Shown: piece by piece, positions 1-6,529 of the stretch | How the letters are laid out: every line of letters starts with the position of its first letter | Position numbering within the stretch: the first letter of the stretch is position 1 | Assembly (NCBI GenBank): GCA_900763355.1 | Contig: CAAFJY010000103.1 | Span: 1 to 10,355 of the forward strand | Source: Clostridia bacterium | Lineage (GTDB): Bacteria > Bacillota > Clostridia > Oscillospirales > Butyricicoccaceae | Direction: 5' to 3' | Length of the DNA: 10,355 bases | Position numbers and translations under genes: made by a program | The notes under the pieces: model-generated | The model's input: only the letters and a program-made list of their open reading frames with translations | Databases searched by the model: none | Told to the model about the DNA's origin: nothing

Positions 1-57
1 TGTATGAAAAATACGGCTTCCGCCTCAAAGCCCAGCTTTTGCGCTTGGACCCCTTAA
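1..57 (+). CDS. C-terminal tail of a GNAT-like acetyltransferase (partial)
   Basis: Only the end of a plus-strand gene is in the window. Read from base 3, the frame gives YEKYGFRLKAQLLRLDP, which resembles the C-terminal 'LYEKyGF' strand-helix element of GNAT N-acetyltransferases. This frame does not stop at a natural place: it runs through the hairpin at 71–108 and ends only at 383. A TAA lies at 55–57, one base out of frame, exactly where such proteins usually end. Either the C-terminus has been extended by a frameshift, or one base in the CCCCTT stretch is in error. The terminator directly after this point supports a gene end near 57. The family call rests on 17 residues and is tentative. 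Confidence 0.35.
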   Translation, partial: CMKNTASASKPSFCAWTP

Positions 58-1990
58 CATCCCCGCACGCAGAACGCCCCCACCGCCGGTTGGCGGGGGG
101 GGCGTTCTTGATCCTTTCTTCCGCGATGCAGTCTTGGGGAAAACAGGCTTTGAAAGTACGAAGAAAATCGGGGAAAATCACCCTTTTGCGGGCTCGACCG
201 GGAACTCCCGGGGCGCGGAAAGCGCCGGGGAATGATAGGGGATGCTCTGGCGGAAGGCGTTTTGCCCCGCCAGGCGGGCAAACTGCCCGTGGTTCAGGTG
301 CACCGGGTAGCGGAGGAGGGTCATGCTCCCCTCCCGCAGCAATTTTTCGCTGTAAGAGCCCTTTTCCACCGTCCCGGTCATGACGGCCATGCCGCCCCGG
401 GACAGCACCTGTTCCACCGCGGTCCGGGCCGCCGTGGTGCGCAGCTGCGGGTCGCTGACAAATAGGATGCCCCGCTCCTGCCCGATATAGGGGGCCACCG
501 CCGCCTGGATCTTCCCCGGCCGGTACCACACTCCGCCCGCCGCCTGCTCCGCCAGATTTTTCAAAAAGAGGGCGTCGGCGAAATAGGGAACCCCCGTCAG
601 CCGCCGGGAAAAGAGCTGGAGCAGTTCCAGCCCCCGGCCATATTTGGGCACCGGGAAAATCAGCTGGGGATGGGTGGACAGCAGCCGGTCGGTCTTTTCC
701 AGCAGACGGGCACAGGCCACGGCATAGGGCGTCTCGTCCAGCCCATAGGCGCAGTCCAGCACGGCCAGATCGGCCCGCCGGCAGAAGATTGTCGTTGATC
801 TGGGTAAAGGCCGAGGTCACATACTGCACCGTATAGGGCAGATAGAGCACCACATAGGCCAGGATCATGATCCCGATGGTGTTGTACAGGGGGATGCTCT
901 TATAAATGGCGTTCCAGAACAGCATGATGCCGATGACCAGGACGATGCTGGGCAGCATCTCCGGCAGAAGGCTGACGCCCTCCAGGGCTTTTTTGAAAAA
1001 AACCCGGCCCTTTCGCACTGCCGCCACTACCGCCGTGCCGATGACCGAACAGATCGTGGCGGAGGAAATGGCCAGAAACAGGCTCTTCCCGATGGAGGCC
1101 AGGGCCTTTGGCGTGGTGAGCAGCTCCTGATAATGGGCCAGGGTGAAGTTCCCCGCGGCCAGGCCATAGCCCCGCAGCTTGATGAGGGAGGTGGCGATGA
1201 TGGAAAAATACGGAACGTCGATGGCAACCAGAATGACCAGGGCGATCCACAGCCACGCGGCGATCTTCCCCCCGGGGGACAGCTGGGTCTGCGCCGGGCG
1301 GGAGCCCTTGCCGCTGACCAGGCGGAAGCTGTTTTTGCTCGTGATGTAGTTTTGCAGCAGCCACATGGCCATGCAGATACACACCAAAACGGAGGAAAGA
1401 CTGGCCGAACGGCCAAAATCGATGGGCGCGGTGGTGGAATAGCGGTGAATATCGGTGGTGAAGACATAGAACCCGATGCGCCGCCCCAGGGTATAGGGCG
1501 TTCCGTATTCCGACAGGGTCTTGACGAACACCAGCAGCGCCCCGATGGCATAGTTGCCGGTGAGCAGCGGGGCAAAGATCTTCCGCAGCCGCAGGGCAAA
1601 GCCCGCGCCGAAGACCGCGCCGCTCTCCTCCAGGCTGGCGGGGATGTTCAGCATGGCATTTTTCAGCATGCCGAAGGCGATCTCGCTATCCGTGTCTACG
1701 TTAAAGAACTGTGTTCTGGGATTCTGGAACACACTGCCTACCCTTTCCGCAATGCGGTACATAGGCAGGGCGGTGAGGTTTTTGCCATCAAGCAATACTT
1801 TGCCGCTCAATTCGCCTGCAAAGAACTGTGGGATCAGGCCGTTGATAAGCCGTGTTAAGGTGGTTTTCCCACAGCCGCTCCGTCCGCATAGCAGGACGCA
1901 CTGCCCGTCCGGAATGGTGAGGTCAATATTTTTGAGTCCGCCATTTGCGCTGTCTGGGTAGGAAAATGACACATCCTGAAATTCAATCAT
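2..1990 (-). CDS. Composite open frame: EcfA start fused to iron permease, open to the left edge
   Basis: The frame starting at the ATG at 1990 was read codon by codon and has no stop down to base 2, giving at least 663 codons. Codons 1–107 are EcfA-like and codons 108–403 are iron-permease-like in the correct frame. From about base 781 downward the frame is no longer the coding frame of the underlying gene (the beta-CASP fragment lies in another frame), so that part is GC-rich shadow. If translated from the coupled EcfT stop, the product would be a soluble half-ATPase attached to a membrane fragment with an arbitrary tail. Whether anything stable is made is doubtful. It is listed because a gene caller would probably report it as one partial gene. 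Confidence 0.35.
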   Translation of the reverse strand, partial: MIEFQDVSFSYPDSANGGLKNIDLTIPDGQCVLLCGRSGCGKTTLTRLINGLIPQFFAGELSGKVLLDGKNLTALPMYRIAERVGSVFQNPRTQFFNVDTDSEIAFGMLKNAMLNIPASLEESGAVFGAGFALRLRKIFAPLLTGNYAIGALLVFVKTLSEYGTPYTLGRRIGFYVFTTDIHRYSTTAPIDFGRSASLSSVLVCICMAMWLLQNYITSKNSFRLVSGKGSRPAQTQLSPGGKIAAWLWIALVILVAIDVPYFSIIATSLIKLRGYGLAAGNFTLAHYQELLTTPKALASIGKSLFLAISSATICSVIGTAVVAAVRKGRVFFKKALEGVSLLPEMLPSIVLVIGIMLFWNAIYKSIPLYNTIGIMILAYVVLYLPYTVQYVTSAFTQINDNLLPAGRSGRAGLRLWAGRDALCRGLCPSAGKDRPAAVHPSPADFPGAQIWPGAGTAPALFPAADGGSLFRRRPLFEKSGGAGGGRSVVPAGEDPGGGGPLYRAGAGHPICQRPAAAHHGGPDRGGTGAVPGRHGRHDRDGGKGLLQRKIAAGGEHDPPPLPGAPEPRAVCPPGGAKRLPPEHPLSFPGAFRAPGVPGRARKRVIFPDFLRTFKACFPQDCIAEERIKNAPPANRRWGRSACGDVKGSKRKSWALRRKPYFSY
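71..120 (+). terminator. Rho-independent terminator after the GNAT-like gene
   Basis: The arms 71–87 and 92–108 form a 17-bp stem with one mismatch (A82) and a GGTT loop. A T-rich stretch ending in CTTTCTT follows. The T-richness lies on the plus side, so it most likely ends the plus-strand gene. The minus-strand fragment ending at 178 could also use it as a weak stop. Confidence 0.75.
178..783 (-). pseudogene. C-terminal half of a beta-CASP / MBL-fold hydrolase-like protein (5' truncated)
   Basis: From about 783 down to the TGA at 180–178, one frame encodes some 200 residues similar to the beta-CASP half of metallo-beta-lactamase-fold nucleases (CPSF/RNase J type). FPVPKYGRGLELL matches the 'P.f..GR.qE.L' element, FVSDPQ resembles the acidic strand motif, and MTGTVEKGS followed by VHLNHGQ resembles the late histidine-bearing motif. 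The N-terminal domain that should carry HxHxDH is missing. Upstream, this frame continues only as residues antisense-like to the permease and hits a stop at 817–819. The first start codon is a GTG at 762 with no ribosome-binding site. The fragment is therefore a remnant joined directly to permease sequence. The family call is moderate; that it is truncated is fairly clear. Confidence 0.6.
782..1669 (-). pseudogene. Internal fragment of an Fbp/Afu-type iron ABC transporter permease
   Basis: About 296 residues match the central part of two-module iron(III) ABC permeases, the membrane channel fed by a binding protein and an ATPase. Near the start, MLNIPASLEESGAVFGAG followed by RKIFAPLL is the first EAA-type cytoplasmic loop that docks on the ATPase. 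SEYGTPYTLG and RIGFYVFTTDIHRYS are typical of the following segment. A hydrophilic linker and several hydrophobic helices come next, including one containing MLPSIVLVIGIMLF. The fragment ends at FTQINDNLL, where the second EAA loop should begin. The first few helices and everything after the second loop are missing. Its 5' end is fused in frame to ecfA sequence and its 3' end abuts the beta-CASP fragment. It cannot form a complete channel. Confidence 0.7.
1670..1990 (-). pseudogene. ecfA: N-terminal fragment of an ECF transporter ATPase (EcfA-like)
   Basis: The ATG at 1990–1988 overlaps the TGA of the upstream EcfT gene (ATGA), as expected for a translationally coupled ECF operon. The first 107 residues are an ABC ATPase of the EcfA type: MIEFQDVSFSYP start, Walker A GRSGCGKT at residues 36–43, and Q-loop VFQNP with Q89, followed by FFNVDTDSEIAFG. 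The sequence then changes abruptly to permease. The LSGGQ signature, Walker B and switch histidine are all absent, so the remaining piece cannot hydrolyse ATP. A full EcfA is about 270 residues, and this family often carries two ATPase domains. The identification is strong; that it is inactive follows from the missing motifs. Confidence 0.75.
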
Positions 1991-2691
1991 ACACCCACCG
2001 CCTTCCATACGATCTCAGCGGCAAAAAGCGCCGTAAAAAGCACCATTGCCAGAAAGTCCGCTGCCCTCATTTGAATTTTTACAAGGCAGGTGCGGGACTT
2101 CAGATTTTCGATGCCGCGGGTCACGGAGGCGATGGACAACTCGTCCGCCGCCTTACTCGCCGCCGTCAAAAGCGGCACATAGATGCAGTTTATGGTCATA
2201 GTCGGGGCTTTCAGAAAACCAGCCAGTGTCGGCGACACATCCCGCAGTCGCATGGCATCCTTGATATAATGCCAGTCCTCGCGGATAGTAGGGAGATAGC
2301 GAAGCATGACAGCAATGGGGATGGTCAGCTTTTTTGGCACATGCAGCCGCGCCATAGCGGAGAGAAATTCACCAACTTTGGTGGTGGAGATCACAAGCCC
2401 CGCCAGCATCCCGCAGGCATAAACCTTATGTACCAAGCCGAGAAACGCCATGAACATCGTCCGCCAGGTGCCGCTCAGCACCCCCATGCACCAGACAGTA
2501 AACGCGCAAATCAGCGCGTATGCAAGGATGCCGCGCAGCGCATACTGCCATTTTCCGCAGAGCGCAGCGAGTAAACCGATCACTGCTACCAGTGCAAATT
2601 GAAAATACAGATTCGGTGCAAACATGGCGCTCAGGACGCAAAGCAGGATGAGAAATAATTTTGTTCGAGGATCGTGGTACAGCAGCTTCAT
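1987..2691 (-). CDS. ecfT: ECF transporter transmembrane (T) component
   Basis: This 234-residue membrane protein couples ATP hydrolysis in the EcfA subunits to movement of the substrate-binding S component in energy-coupling-factor importers. It has several hydrophobic helices in the N-terminal half and one near residues 212–230. The long cytoplasmic coupling helices carry the expected signatures: RYLPTIREDW with AMRLRD around 131–151, and ASVTRGIE around 188–195, the Ala-X-Arg-Gly motif that contacts the ATPase. Its length is normal for the family. The ATG at 2691 overlaps the TGA of the S-component gene, and its own TGA overlaps the ATG of the ecfA fragment, so the genes were co-translated. 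The coding sequence looks intact, but its ATPase partner is broken just downstream. A functional ATPase would have to come from elsewhere. Confidence 0.88.
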   Translation of the reverse strand: MKLLYHDPRTKLFLILLCVLSAMFAPNLYFQFALVAVIGLLAALCGKWQYALRGILAYALICAFTVWCMGVLSGTWRTMFMAFLGLVHKVYACGMLAGLVISTTKVGEFLSAMARLHVPKKLTIPIAVMLRYLPTIREDWHYIKDAMRLRDVSPTLAGFLKAPTMTINCIYVPLLTAASKAADELSIASVTRGIENLKSRTCLVKIQMRAADFLAMVLFTALFAAEIVWKAVGV

Positions 2692-3290
2692 TTTGTGATA
2701 CCGGCCTTTTCAAATTGCTTTTTCAGCATTTTGCAGCCGATAAAGGCGCTGACCGCGGCGGCCAGAATCGTTCCCGCCAGCATGATAACGAGAATCCATG
2801 TTGTGCCGGTATCGCGCATGGTGTCGATGTAGGACTGCTCTGTACCGTTGCCGAGCATGGTTTTTGCCCAGCCATCTGGATCAGCGAAGAACACGAGATA
2901 AGAAGCGGTGCCGCCGAGGGAAAGCAGGATATAGGAAAGCGAGTTGATCTTTTTGCTTTTGTATCCGCCTACGCCTGCAACGAGATCGGCAACAATACCC
3001 ATGATAAGATAGCCAAGCGCCATGGCCCAGTGCATACCGGTGACAAACCAGATGATGCAGAGAATCGCATCGAGAATGGCGGCTGCCCAACGTTTTTGCA
3101 CTTTAGCAAGCATGAGCAGGTATATCGGCCCGCAGAGCAGAGCGCTGCCCACAGGCATGTAAAAGGTCAGCACCGGGTTGGGTGCAAAGAAAATGCCGCC
3201 CACCAGGGCGAACACCAAAAAGAGGGCGGAAAAAATGCCGATGGTGACCAAATCCTTGACGGAGAGGCCTTTTTTGTCGTTGATTTGCAT
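2688..3290 (-). CDS. MptD-family ECF transporter S component
   Basis: This 200-residue integral membrane protein is the substrate-specificity subunit of an ECF importer. After a short charged N-terminus (QINDKKGLSVKDLVTIGIFSA), it has about five to six hydrophobic segments, roughly at residues 13–33, 40–63, 68–84, 88–105, 118–136 and 164–186. It ends in a basic tail. The start, the APNPVL...MPVGSA region and the GGYKSKKINSLSY loop fit the MptD/Trep_Strep group of S components. Substrate is not settled for most of this group. The gene starts the operon, with an AAGGAG box at 3303–3298, and is divergent from an AraC/PchR-like regulator. That context suggests a metal chelate or siderophore (inference only). 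The ATGA overlap with ecfT shows coupling. Confidence 0.85.
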   Translation of the reverse strand: MQINDKKGLSVKDLVTIGIFSALFLVFALVGGIFFAPNPVLTFYMPVGSALLCGPIYLLMLAKVQKRWAAAILDAILCIIWFVTGMHWAMALGYLIMGIVADLVAGVGGYKSKKINSLSYILLSLGGTASYLVFFADPDGWAKTMLGNGTEQSYIDTMRDTGTTWILVIMLAGTILAAAVSAFIGCKMLKKQFEKAGITK

Positions 3291-3317
3291 ACGCAGTCTC
3301 CTTTTTGCCCGGGCAGC

Positions 3318-3346
3318 TTGACTTTTTCGCCGCCCTTTGCTATGCT
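3318..3346 (+). promoter_or_regulatory. Candidate sigma-A promoter for the AraC-type regulator
   Basis: TTGACT at 3318–3323 and TATGCT at 3341–3346 are separated by exactly 17 bases on the plus strand. Transcription would start near 3353, inside the downstream palindrome, giving a leader of about 110 bases before the ATG at 3466. The -10 box matches the consensus at only 4 of 6 positions, as expected for a regulated promoter. Confidence 0.5.
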
Positions 3347-3366
3347 TCGGTTAGCATAAACTAACC
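3341..3366. promoter_or_regulatory. Two overlapping hyphenated palindromes: candidate operator
   Basis: GGTTAGcataaaCTAACC at 3349–3366 is a perfect 6-6-6 inverted repeat. It overlaps a second one, TATGCTtcggttAGCATA, at 3341–3358. Together they cover the -10 box and predicted start of the regulator gene and lie upstream of the divergent ECF operon, so one bound protein could control both. The flanked half-sites TTCGGTTAG and CTAACCTAC resemble halves of the DtxR/IdeR iron box (TTAGGTTAG, CTAACCTAA), but the spacing is six bases instead of one. The binding protein is unknown: a DtxR-type iron repressor and the neighbouring AraC protein are both possible. Confidence 0.55.
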
Positions 3367-3465
3367 TACGTACAAATTACCACATCTTCGGGCATCCCGG
3401 CAACCTCCGGCGGCACAGTTCGCCCGATCGTTGCAAAGAAATGTCCGTTCCTTGCAAGGAGGACT

Positions 3466-4438
3466 ATGAAACGCGACATCGTGGCGGAGTATTACCGTCC
3501 TCTTTTGGAACAGAACCGCTTCCGCCCCGTCCCCTGTCCGGACAAGTTCAGCCCGGCGGGGCAGTGCTGGGAGATCACGCCGGAGACCGGCGGCGGCTAT
3601 TATTGGGTCTATGCCAAGCAGGATCTGTTTGACATCAAGATCCACGACTTTTTCTTTCACGAGGATCAATGTCTGGACATGAACATCCCGCCCTGCATCA
3701 GCATCCAGCGCTATGATTCCATCTCCGGAGAGGAGCTCAGCCCCTACCGGCGGCTCTCGGCGGGGGACATCCAGACCATCGTGGGGGGGCAAGCCGCGCT
3801 ACCGGGCCCTCATCCACAAGCGCATCCCCATCCACGCCGTGGGGGTGGAAATTCTCCCCGCCTATTATGAGGATTTTCTGAAAAAGCACTATCCGGATCT
3901 CTATTTCGACCTCCCCGCGGCCTTTCAGAGCGTGGACCAGGCCACCGATTTCCCCGCCATGTCCAAGCTGCTGTTCGAGATCGAAAATTACCGGGGAGAC
4001 GGCGCGGCGGCGGCACTGTTCTACGAGGCCAAGGTCACCGAGGCCATCGCCCTGGTGGTGGACGCCTGGAAGCGCCAGAGCCGCCGGCCCGTGTGCGCCC
4101 TCTCCCCCGCCGACGCGGAAAGCCTTCAGAATGTGGTCAGCTACATCGCCGACCACTATGCCTTTGACATCCCCCTGGCCAGGCTGGCCAGCATCGCCTG
4201 CATGAGCGAGACCAAGCTGAAGAGCTGCTTCAAGCGCCGGTTTGGATGCAGCGTCACCCAATACATCCAGGGGCGGCGAATGAGCCAGGCGGAGCACCTG
4301 CTCATCAACACCGATTTCACCATGGGCCAGATTGCCCAGATGATCGGCTATTCCACCTCCAGCCGCTTTGCCGAGCTCTTCAAAAAAAGCACCGGCATCC
4401 TCCCCATCGAATACCGGCGGATCGCGCGACGGGAGTGA
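3466..4438 (+). CDS. AraC/PchR-like transcriptional regulator, frameshifted in a G tract
   Basis: A strong AAGGAGG box lies six bases before the ATG at 3466. The first 108 codons stay in frame to the seven-G run at 3783–3789 (...DIQTIVGG), after which that frame runs out at 3870. The remaining 215 residues continue in the +2-shifted frame to the TGA at 4436–4438. Removing one G gives VGGKPRYRALIHKRIP and restores a 323-residue protein, normal for the family. Its C-terminus has the AraC double helix-turn-helix: LARLASIACMSETKLKSCF at about 237–255, and MGQIAQMIGYST then RFAELFKKSTG at about 286–310. The N-terminal part resembles PchR-type regulators, which in known cases sense siderophores. 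It is divergent from the ECF operon and probably controls it. As written, no full DNA-binding protein is made from the ATG. Confidence 0.8.
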
Positions 4439-4463
4439 GGGGAAAATTATCTCCTGCACAGCA

Positions 4464-4514
4464 AACCCACCCCGCCCGGCCAGGTTGGACGGAGCGGGGT
4501 GGGTTGTTTTTTTT
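4464..4514 (+). terminator. Rho-independent terminator between convergent genes
   Basis: Arms AACCCACCCCGC at 4464–4475 and GCGGGGTGGGTT at 4494–4505 pair perfectly over 12 bp. A G and eight consecutive T's (4507–4514) follow. It lies 26 bases after the AraC stop and ends transcription from the left. The CotH stop codon (4515–4513) overlaps its T tract. On the minus strand the hairpin is followed by only a short T run, so it is at best a weak terminator for cotH. Confidence 0.9.
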
Positions 4515-6516
4515 ACCGTCTGCGCCCCGGCCGGCGGTAGAGGACCGCGAAGAGCAGGGCGGCGGCGATGACCGCCAGAGCGGCGCCGCAGAGGATGAGA
4601 TTTTCCGCAGCATCGGTCTGTCCGGTGCTGTCCGCGCTGCCGCCGGGGAAATTGCCCGGCGGGCCCCCGGCGTTCCCGCCGTTAGGGGCCGTGTCACCGG
4701 TCTGCTGGGTGTCACCGGCAGCGGTATCCGCGCTTTCTTCGCTGGTCTGCCCGGGTGCGGAGCCCCCCGGGCCGCCGAACTGCGTGGGATCAAAGTCCGC
4801 GGGCGGGCCGCCCAGCTCCCCGGCCGTCTGGGTATCATCCCGGGTCCCATCGGCATCCGAGCTTTCCCCGGGCGTGGGGCGATTCTGAGGTCCGCCGCCG
4901 GTATTCATGCTGCCTATGACGCTGAGATCCAGCGCGGAAGCATCCACCAGCGCGTCGCTGCTGCGCTGGGCCTCCTCTGTCGAGGGGATGGTGCCATCCA
5001 GCTGACCCTGGATGGACTGGCCCCGCAGCTTGACCACCTGGTAGAGGGTCTCGGCTGCCGTCAAATATTCATCATAGGAATAAAAGGCGGTGGGATCGGT
5101 CTCCACCAGACCGTCGATCTGGCTGCGGGCCCGGGTATAGAAGGCATCAAAGCCCCCGCCGTTGATATAATCGCTCACCAGCTGCTGCAAATAAGCGTGG
5201 TATTCGCTGTGCCAGGTCTCGTCCGCCATCAGCGTGTCGAAGAAATCGGTGCTGTCAAAGGCATCGTCGATGGGGGAATTGACCACGCTGGTGGCATCGT
5301 TTCCGCCGCCCATGCCGCCCAGAGCCAGGTTGTAGTCCCAGGGGATGAGATTGAGCTTCCCGCCCGATTCATAGAGGTAATAATTGTGGGTCATGGACCC
5401 GGAGAGACTGTCCTCGTTGACCGAGAACACGTGGACCGCCATATACCGCAGGAGGTTGTCGATGTCCATGGAATCCGCCAGATCGGTCCCCTCGGCGATG
5501 TTTTTCAGGGCGGCGACCACCCGCTGGTGGTCGGCCTTTTTGGTGTTGGTGACCTCCCCTTCCCAGATGGTGTCGTAGCTGTCCAGGTCATCGTCGGTGT
5601 AATTGAGGTTCGCGCCGCCGCTGCCCATGGAAAAGCCGCCCTTGCCGCCGCCAAAATCAAAGTTCCTCTCCGGGCGCTCCCCGGCATCGGCAGAGGACTC
5701 TGTCCCGGTCTCACTGTCCGTGTCCCCGCTCTGGGAAGGCTCCGCGGTGTCCGATTTTTCGCCCGGGGCGGTGGGCGGACCCGCCTGACCGGCATTTCCC
5801 TGCCCCTCCGGCGGGGTCATCTTGCCGAAGTCCATATCCCCGGCGTTGAAGTCACCGAAATCTTTTCCGCCGCCGCCCATATCCATGCTCTCGGGCTTAT
5901 AGAGCTCCCCATCCTGCACACCGTAGTTTCGGAGCAAAAAGCTGTCCTCCACCGCTTCCAGCGCCAGATAGACGCCCCAATATTCCCCGTTGACGGAGAT
6001 TTTGGCGTAATTGTAGAGGGATGCGTCCGCGCCCAGGAAGCGATACATATCGTAGATCAGCGCTTCCTTCATGTTGGTGGCGTCGGCATAGTTGTTGTTC
6101 AGGACGAGCTTATCCAGGCCGAAGCAGGTCTGCCCGTCCACATAGTGGTCAAACTCCAGCTTGAAGCTGTAGCGGTCGGTGGTGGGGTCGTTGGCGATGG
6201 AAGACAGGCTGGTGTTGCCCTTTGGCCGGATGCCCACCCGGTAAAAGGTCGTTCCGTTGATCTCCACGTCGCATTGGTAATATTCCTCCGCCGTGGCATT
6301 TTCCAGCATATCCTCCCAGTCGCTCTCGCCCATCAGGATGTTGACGGACAGGATGCTCCCGGTGTCGAACAGCTTGGTCTCATATTCCATGGAGACGCCG
6401 GTATCCCCCGCCGCCGCGGCGATCTCGTCGGAAACGATCACGGCGCAGAGACACAGAAGGACGGCGGCGGCCATGACCCCGGCGATGAGCTTTGTGATGT
6501 GTTTGTGGGCGATCAT
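4513..6516 (-). CDS. CotH-kinase-family protein, signal-anchored, with a C-terminal membrane segment
   Basis: This 667-residue protein begins with a signal or anchor segment (hydrophobic about 10–29 after a basic start). A CotH domain follows, split by an insert. The first part, about 45–210, includes RYSFKLEFDHYVDGQT, GLDKLVLNNNYAD, SVNGEYWGVYLALE and GELYKPES. The second part, about 310–500, includes the HNYYLYE and LNLIPWDYNLALGG motifs. CotH proteins are atypical protein kinases, known for phosphorylating spore-coat proteins in Bacillus. The insert at about 212–304 and the tail at about 535–635 are low-complexity, rich in Gly, Pro, Asp and Ser. A hydrophobic helix at about 640–660 and RRPGRRR end the protein, so most of it is probably outside the cell and held at both ends. 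No LPXTG motif is present. AAAGGGGGG precedes the ATG, and DUF4956 ends 13 bases upstream. Confidence 0.87.
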   Translation of the reverse strand: MIAHKHITKLIAGVMAAAVLLCLCAVIVSDEIAAAAGDTGVSMEYETKLFDTGSILSVNILMGESDWEDMLENATAEEYYQCDVEINGTTFYRVGIRPKGNTSLSSIANDPTTDRYSFKLEFDHYVDGQTCFGLDKLVLNNNYADATNMKEALIYDMYRFLGADASLYNYAKISVNGEYWGVYLALEAVEDSFLLRNYGVQDGELYKPESMDMGGGGKDFGDFNAGDMDFGKMTPPEGQGNAGQAGPPTAPGEKSDTAEPSQSGDTDSETGTESSADAGERPERNFDFGGGKGGFSMGSGGANLNYTDDDLDSYDTIWEGEVTNTKKADHQRVVAALKNIAEGTDLADSMDIDNLLRYMAVHVFSVNEDSLSGSMTHNYYLYESGGKLNLIPWDYNLALGGMGGGNDATSVVNSPIDDAFDSTDFFDTLMADETWHSEYHAYLQQLVSDYINGGGFDAFYTRARSQIDGLVETDPTAFYSYDEYLTAAETLYQVVKLRGQSIQGQLDGTIPSTEEAQRSSDALVDASALDLSVIGSMNTGGGPQNRPTPGESSDADGTRDDTQTAGELGGPPADFDPTQFGGPGGSAPGQTSEESADTAAGDTQQTGDTAPNGGNAGGPPGNFPGGSADSTGQTDAAENLILCGAALAVIAAALLFAVLYRRPGRRR

Positions 6517-6529
6517 GGTCGGCCCCCCT

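Noticed and set aside
1133..1961. Plus-strand open frames over the permease and ecfA fragments
   Set aside because: They have no motifs, while the minus strand gives unmistakable ABC ATPase and permease signatures in the same region.
2661..3359. Plus-strand 232-codon frame over the S-component gene
   Set aside because: Charged, His/Gln-rich translation typical of the antisense of a hydrophobic membrane protein gene.
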